Below are positions 60,419 to 64,000 of a DNA stretch of 64,000 nucleotides, piece after piece. Made by a program: the position numbers and the translations under genes. The notes beneath the pieces were generated by a model. The model was not told the origin of the DNA. It made no database searches and saw only the letters and a list, made by a program, of their open reading frames with translations. The DNA comes from Catenaria anguillulae PL171 (lineage: Eukaryota; Blastocladiomycota; Blastocladiomycetes; Blastocladiales; Catenariaceae). The DNA lies in contig MCFL01000007.1 of NCBI GenBank assembly GCA_002102555.1, positions 620,001-684,000 on the forward strand, written 5' to 3'. How positions within the stretch are numbered: position 1 is the first letter of the stretch; each line of letters begins with the position of its first letter.

Positions 60419-61122
60419 GCCGCGCCCGTGCGTCGTGGGAACAACTGGGATCAAGTGTGGGTAAATGGAGCGCCGAAGAAGGGATTAAACCAAGATGAAA
60501 CCTGATGAAACCCTTTGAAGGTGTTACATTCATATCGTGCCAGCTATCCTATGTCTGATTTGGGCCTCGATAGGGCCGTTTTCGTTTTCGTTGATTTGTT
60601 GTTGTTTTCTGATTCCTTTTCATGCAACATGATGTCAAATAGCCTTCCGTTCCTTTTTCGCTCTCTTTTGCATGTTTATTCGACGCCATTATCTCCTCCA
60701 ATGGTTTCTCTCTTGCTTCTGTAATCCATAATCCGTCCTCGACTGTCGGTTCGATAGATCCTCGTCCCTGTCTGGCGCGACTCACTGACGTTCTGAAGAA
60801 GAAATCAGGCTTGAGGCGGCCGTCGATCCAGTTGCAGTGTGGCGTCACGTCAGGTCTCCACTCCAGTCTGTCTCTGCTGCCTGGCGGCCAAGCACTTGTA
60901 TTGAAAAGACACCCACACCTAGCCTTTCAAGTTGGTCCACAATCATATCAGTTAATCCCGCGATGAATGGCATGATACAATACATGTAGAGACAATCCAC
61001 TGCGCATTGCAACCGCACATTCTCTAACCGAAAGCCTCCGACGGACCATCCACCCGTTCCTGCCACGCTACTCTTCAAGCTCCCTCGTCTCTCGACTTGT
61101 ACCTTCCGCTTCGATTCGCACC
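60419..61122. other. Intergenic region
   Basis: 3' flank of the Kin1-type gene and promoter of the TKL kinase. No gene supported. Confidence 0.5.
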
Positions 61123-64000
61123 ATGGTCGACCCACTAACGGCTACGCTCACTACGCGGGCCGTGACCTACGTTGTGGGTGTTGCATTCAACATGCAATCG
61201 CTCTCGCAGACGGCCAAAGTCAACAAGGAGCAGGCGCAGCTGCTGGCCAAGCGTGTGCAGATTGTGGCAGACTATCTGAAGGAGATGGATACTCGGCGGG
61301 AGCTGCTCAACATCCCTCGCATTGACGAGATCTTGCAAGAACTCATGGAAACGGTGGGTCGAGCCGAGGAACTCATTCAAGACTATGCCGCAAAGAATAA
61401 GTGGCACAAGCGCTTGTTGACGACTGGGTCGTTTCGAGCAAGCTTTGCCGACATCAACACTCGGTATGTGCTCTGAACCGCAGATTTGTGTGGTGGAGCG
61501 GCTCTTTTGACCGTCGAAACTGTCTCTTCACCAGGTTGAGTAATACCCTACAAATGCTCGACCTCGGCCTGTCCATTCACCAAACCTTCCCCGACTTTGC
61601 TCCTGACCTGGACGCAAAGGCCGAACAAATCGATCTTGCGGACATTAGGAATCAACTTGATCTCATCATTGAGCGCCAAACCGAGGAACACAAGTTGCTC
61701 TCCGTCATTTATGACCGTCAGCAGGAGCTCTCAGACAAGACAATCGACTCGCTCAAAGAGTACATGCAAACCGTTGTCATTTCCGCCCAACCTGCCGCCA
61801 AGGACAAATACGCCCATCTCGAAATCCCATTCTGGCGGCTGTGCTTCGAGGAGCAGATTGGTCGCGGCGGATTCGGTGTCGTGTACAAGGGCACGTATCA
61901 GGGCGAGCCCGTTGCCATCAAGCAGCTGGATGTGGATCGGCTCGGACCCGTGGCGCTCAAGGAGTTCAAGAACGAGATTGATGTGCTGAGCCGCATTACC
62001 TCGCGGTACATTCCGCGGTTGTATGGTATATGCACCGAGCAGGGCCGGTACTGCATTGTGATGGAGTTTATGCCCCGAGGCAACCTGTCTGAAGTGCTGC
62101 GCGACACGGACATTGACCTACCTTGGAGCTTGCGGTACCGGATGGCGCTCGAGTCGGCGCGTGCCATGCAACTCTTGTACGCCAACGGGATCCAGCACCG
62201 CGACTTCAAGTCGCTCAATGTGCTCCTCGACGAGTATTTGCACTGCAAGGTCTCGGATTTCGGTCTGTCCAAGTGCAAGTCAACCATCCTCACGACGACT
62301 CAAGCCGGAGGAACGTCAACACTTACCTCGGCAATGAGCTCAGCCGCAACACTGTGCTGGTTGGCACCCGAGCGCATGCGCATTGGCGCACGGTTTGACG
62401 AGTCGTGTGATTCATACTCGTTTGGTGTGACTCTGTACGAGATTGCGTCTCGCTCCTTGCCGTTTGCTGGCGAGGACCCATTTGTGATTCGCATGTCCAT
62501 TTTGGAAGGCGCAAGGCCGGAGATTCCCAAGGACACACCGCAAGAGTTTGCTGACTTGATTTGTTCCTGCTGGGCGCATGACCCAAAGCAACGGCCATTG
62601 TTCACGGAGATTGTGCGCCGGTTGGAGGTACCTTCCTCGTTTCTTTTCTGCGTCCTAACTCCGCCACCACTCATCACGGTTGATGAAGGTCTTGTTGGAC
62701 AAGATTGGCCGCCACCCGCACGCTCAACGGCCACCCCAAGTTTGCCAACGTCGCCGATTCACAACTCCGTCCCACCAGCGTATTCATCCCGTGCGCATGA
62801 TTATTCAAGAACGCCGAATACTGTTAACGATTCGGGCTACGTTGCATCCACTGGCATGTCAACAGACGACCACAGCGACAGCGATTCTGATGTTGCCGAC
62901 AGCATTCTTCTGCCTTTTCGGACCCGCCTGACATGTTTCCACCCCTTCCACCGATGTCGTTCATGCCTCCACGGCCTCCACGCCCACCTTCCCCACCACC
63001 TGTCCCGCATCAGCCTCCCCACTCGAGCCGTAGACGTGCCATGACTCCTGCGCCCGGTGGTTTCCGTCACCGCAAAGCGCAAGAGCAGCAACAGCAAAAT
63101 CAGATCCGTCAGCAGCAAGAGAACCAGCGCGACCACAACCGCGCCATTGCCGACGCTCACAAGGCTGAACAGCGCGAAAGCCGTCGCCGTGCGCGCAGTT
63201 CAGAACCACGCGCTCACCGGTCCCGCTCACATGCCGCGGATCCCCTCGATGAATCCGCAGCTCGCGTCGCCGACATTCAAGACCAAATCGACGCTCATGT
63301 TCAACACGTGCTCGCGCAAGCGGCGGAGGCAAGTGCCGCGGGTCTCGTCGCCGCATCACCAACCAGCTCGCCGCATACCGAACCAAAGGATATGCCGGTG
63401 GATTCAGCAAGTGTGGCCGAATCGGCGTCGTCATCCACGGTCAAGTCGGACAAGGGCAAGAAGCCTCGGTCATCGTTTCTGGCAGCAGCCATGTCGGCGG
63501 CGCTTGCGGCCATGGCCCCATCCAAGAAGAAGCACAAGGAAGACAAGCACCAGGATGCGGCAAAGAAGAAGGGCAAGCCAAAGATGGAGTTCAAAATCAA
63601 GTTTGGCTCTGACGCAACCGATCCCAAGCAGTCGCCAACCCCTCCGGCTACACCAGCGAGACCATCAATCAATCACGTCGCAACTCGAAAAGACGCTTTT
63701 GGCCAGTTCCTTGGACAAGGTCAAGTTGGATTTTGGTCAACTGGCTGAGAATGCGTTGATGTTCAAGGTCACGGACAAGGACGGTGTGGAGCATGAAGTG
63801 CCGCTTCAAGTGCCCTTGTCGCTGGCCAGTAGCAAGCTCAAGTCCAAGGGCAAACCTGCAAGCGCCTCCACCTCGGATCATGAGCCTGCCTCGTCATCCT
63901 CGTCGCGATCCAACTCCATCCCCCAGTCGCCTGTCACAACCGAGTCGGAGGATTCTGATGGAATGGCATCCTTAACCACACCACCTGACAATCGTTCACT
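61123..64000 (+). CDS. TKL kinase with MLKL-like N-terminal four-helix/brace region (3' end outside window)
   Basis: Exon 1 (61,123-61,463) and exon 2 (from 61,535) join at INTR+LSNT. Residues 1-215 are helical and follow the layout of the MLKL N-terminal domain plus brace: KEQAQLLAKRVQIVADYLKE, LLTTGSFRASFADINTRLSN, QLDLIIERQTEEHKLL. The kinase follows: GRGGFGVVYKG, VAIKQLD (Lys about 242), QHRDFKSLNVLLD (Asp about 336), VSDFGLSK, WLAPERM. All catalytic residues are present, unlike animal MLKL. An intron near 62,628 has donor GTACCT. The C-terminal extension is Ser/Pro/Gln/Lys-rich and needs one-base shifts near 62,740, 62,902 and 63,680. It continues past the window end. Role inferred: signalling kinase, possibly with a membrane-acting helical domain. 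Confidence 0.75.

Overview
This window looks like nuclear DNA of a flagellated (zoosporic) fungus, probably of the Blastocladiomycota or chytrid type. The lineage is inferred. The evidence is short introns of about 64-100 bp with GT..AG ends, fungal housekeeping genes (SEC24, SEH1, a Wee1-type kinase, a Kin1-type kinase, a kexin, kynurenine 3-monooxygenase), and true flagellar genes (RIB43A, DRC4/GAS8, an ARL3-like GTPase, and the centriolar WD protein WRAP73). Most tabulated reading frames are antisense or out-of-frame shadows. I rebuilt the genes by joining exons at splice sites whose phase agrees.

Region 1 (1-20,717) is the unusual part. The N-terminal exons of a nucleoside diphosphate kinase (156-538) and its C-terminal exons (20,020-20,717) lie on the same strand in the correct order, about 19.5 kb apart. 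Between them is a segment bounded by near-identical inverted repeats (1024-1272 and 19,075-19,312). Each repeat has a conserved tail of about 75 bp plus 25-bp tandem units. Inside are: a 1384-residue gene that appears to fuse a ubiquitin-specific protease to a Cys/His-rich region and a PD-(D/E)XK-like nuclease (1334-5625, minus); a divergently transcribed orphan gene (6262-9424); decayed copies of a GRDP/DUF7587-like family (10.0-12.5 kb); several broken or small hypothetical genes; and an acidic protein with motifs resembling SUMO-interacting motifs (17,036-19,051). I see no transposase or recombinase that I can name. A large gene-carrying insertion is the simplest reading, but misassembly is not excluded.

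Region 2 (20.7-30 kb) holds two same-strand genes with NADAR domains, then SEC24 and SEH1 tail to tail. Region 3 (30-36 kb) has two long low-complexity proteins of unknown function and an ARL3-like GTPase. Region 4 (36-46.4 kb) holds WRAP73, a single-pass membrane protein, RIB43A, DRC4/GAS8 and kynurenine 3-monooxygenase. This is a partly flagellar/centriolar neighbourhood.

Region 5 (47-64 kb) holds a Wee1-type kinase, a kexin, a secreted von Willebrand type D protein, a Kin1/MARK-type kinase, and a TKL kinase. The TKL kinase has an N-terminal helical region and brace resembling MLKL but keeps an intact catalytic site. Several genes here need single-base frameshift corrections, mostly at short C or G runs, which points to base-calling errors more than to pseudogenes.
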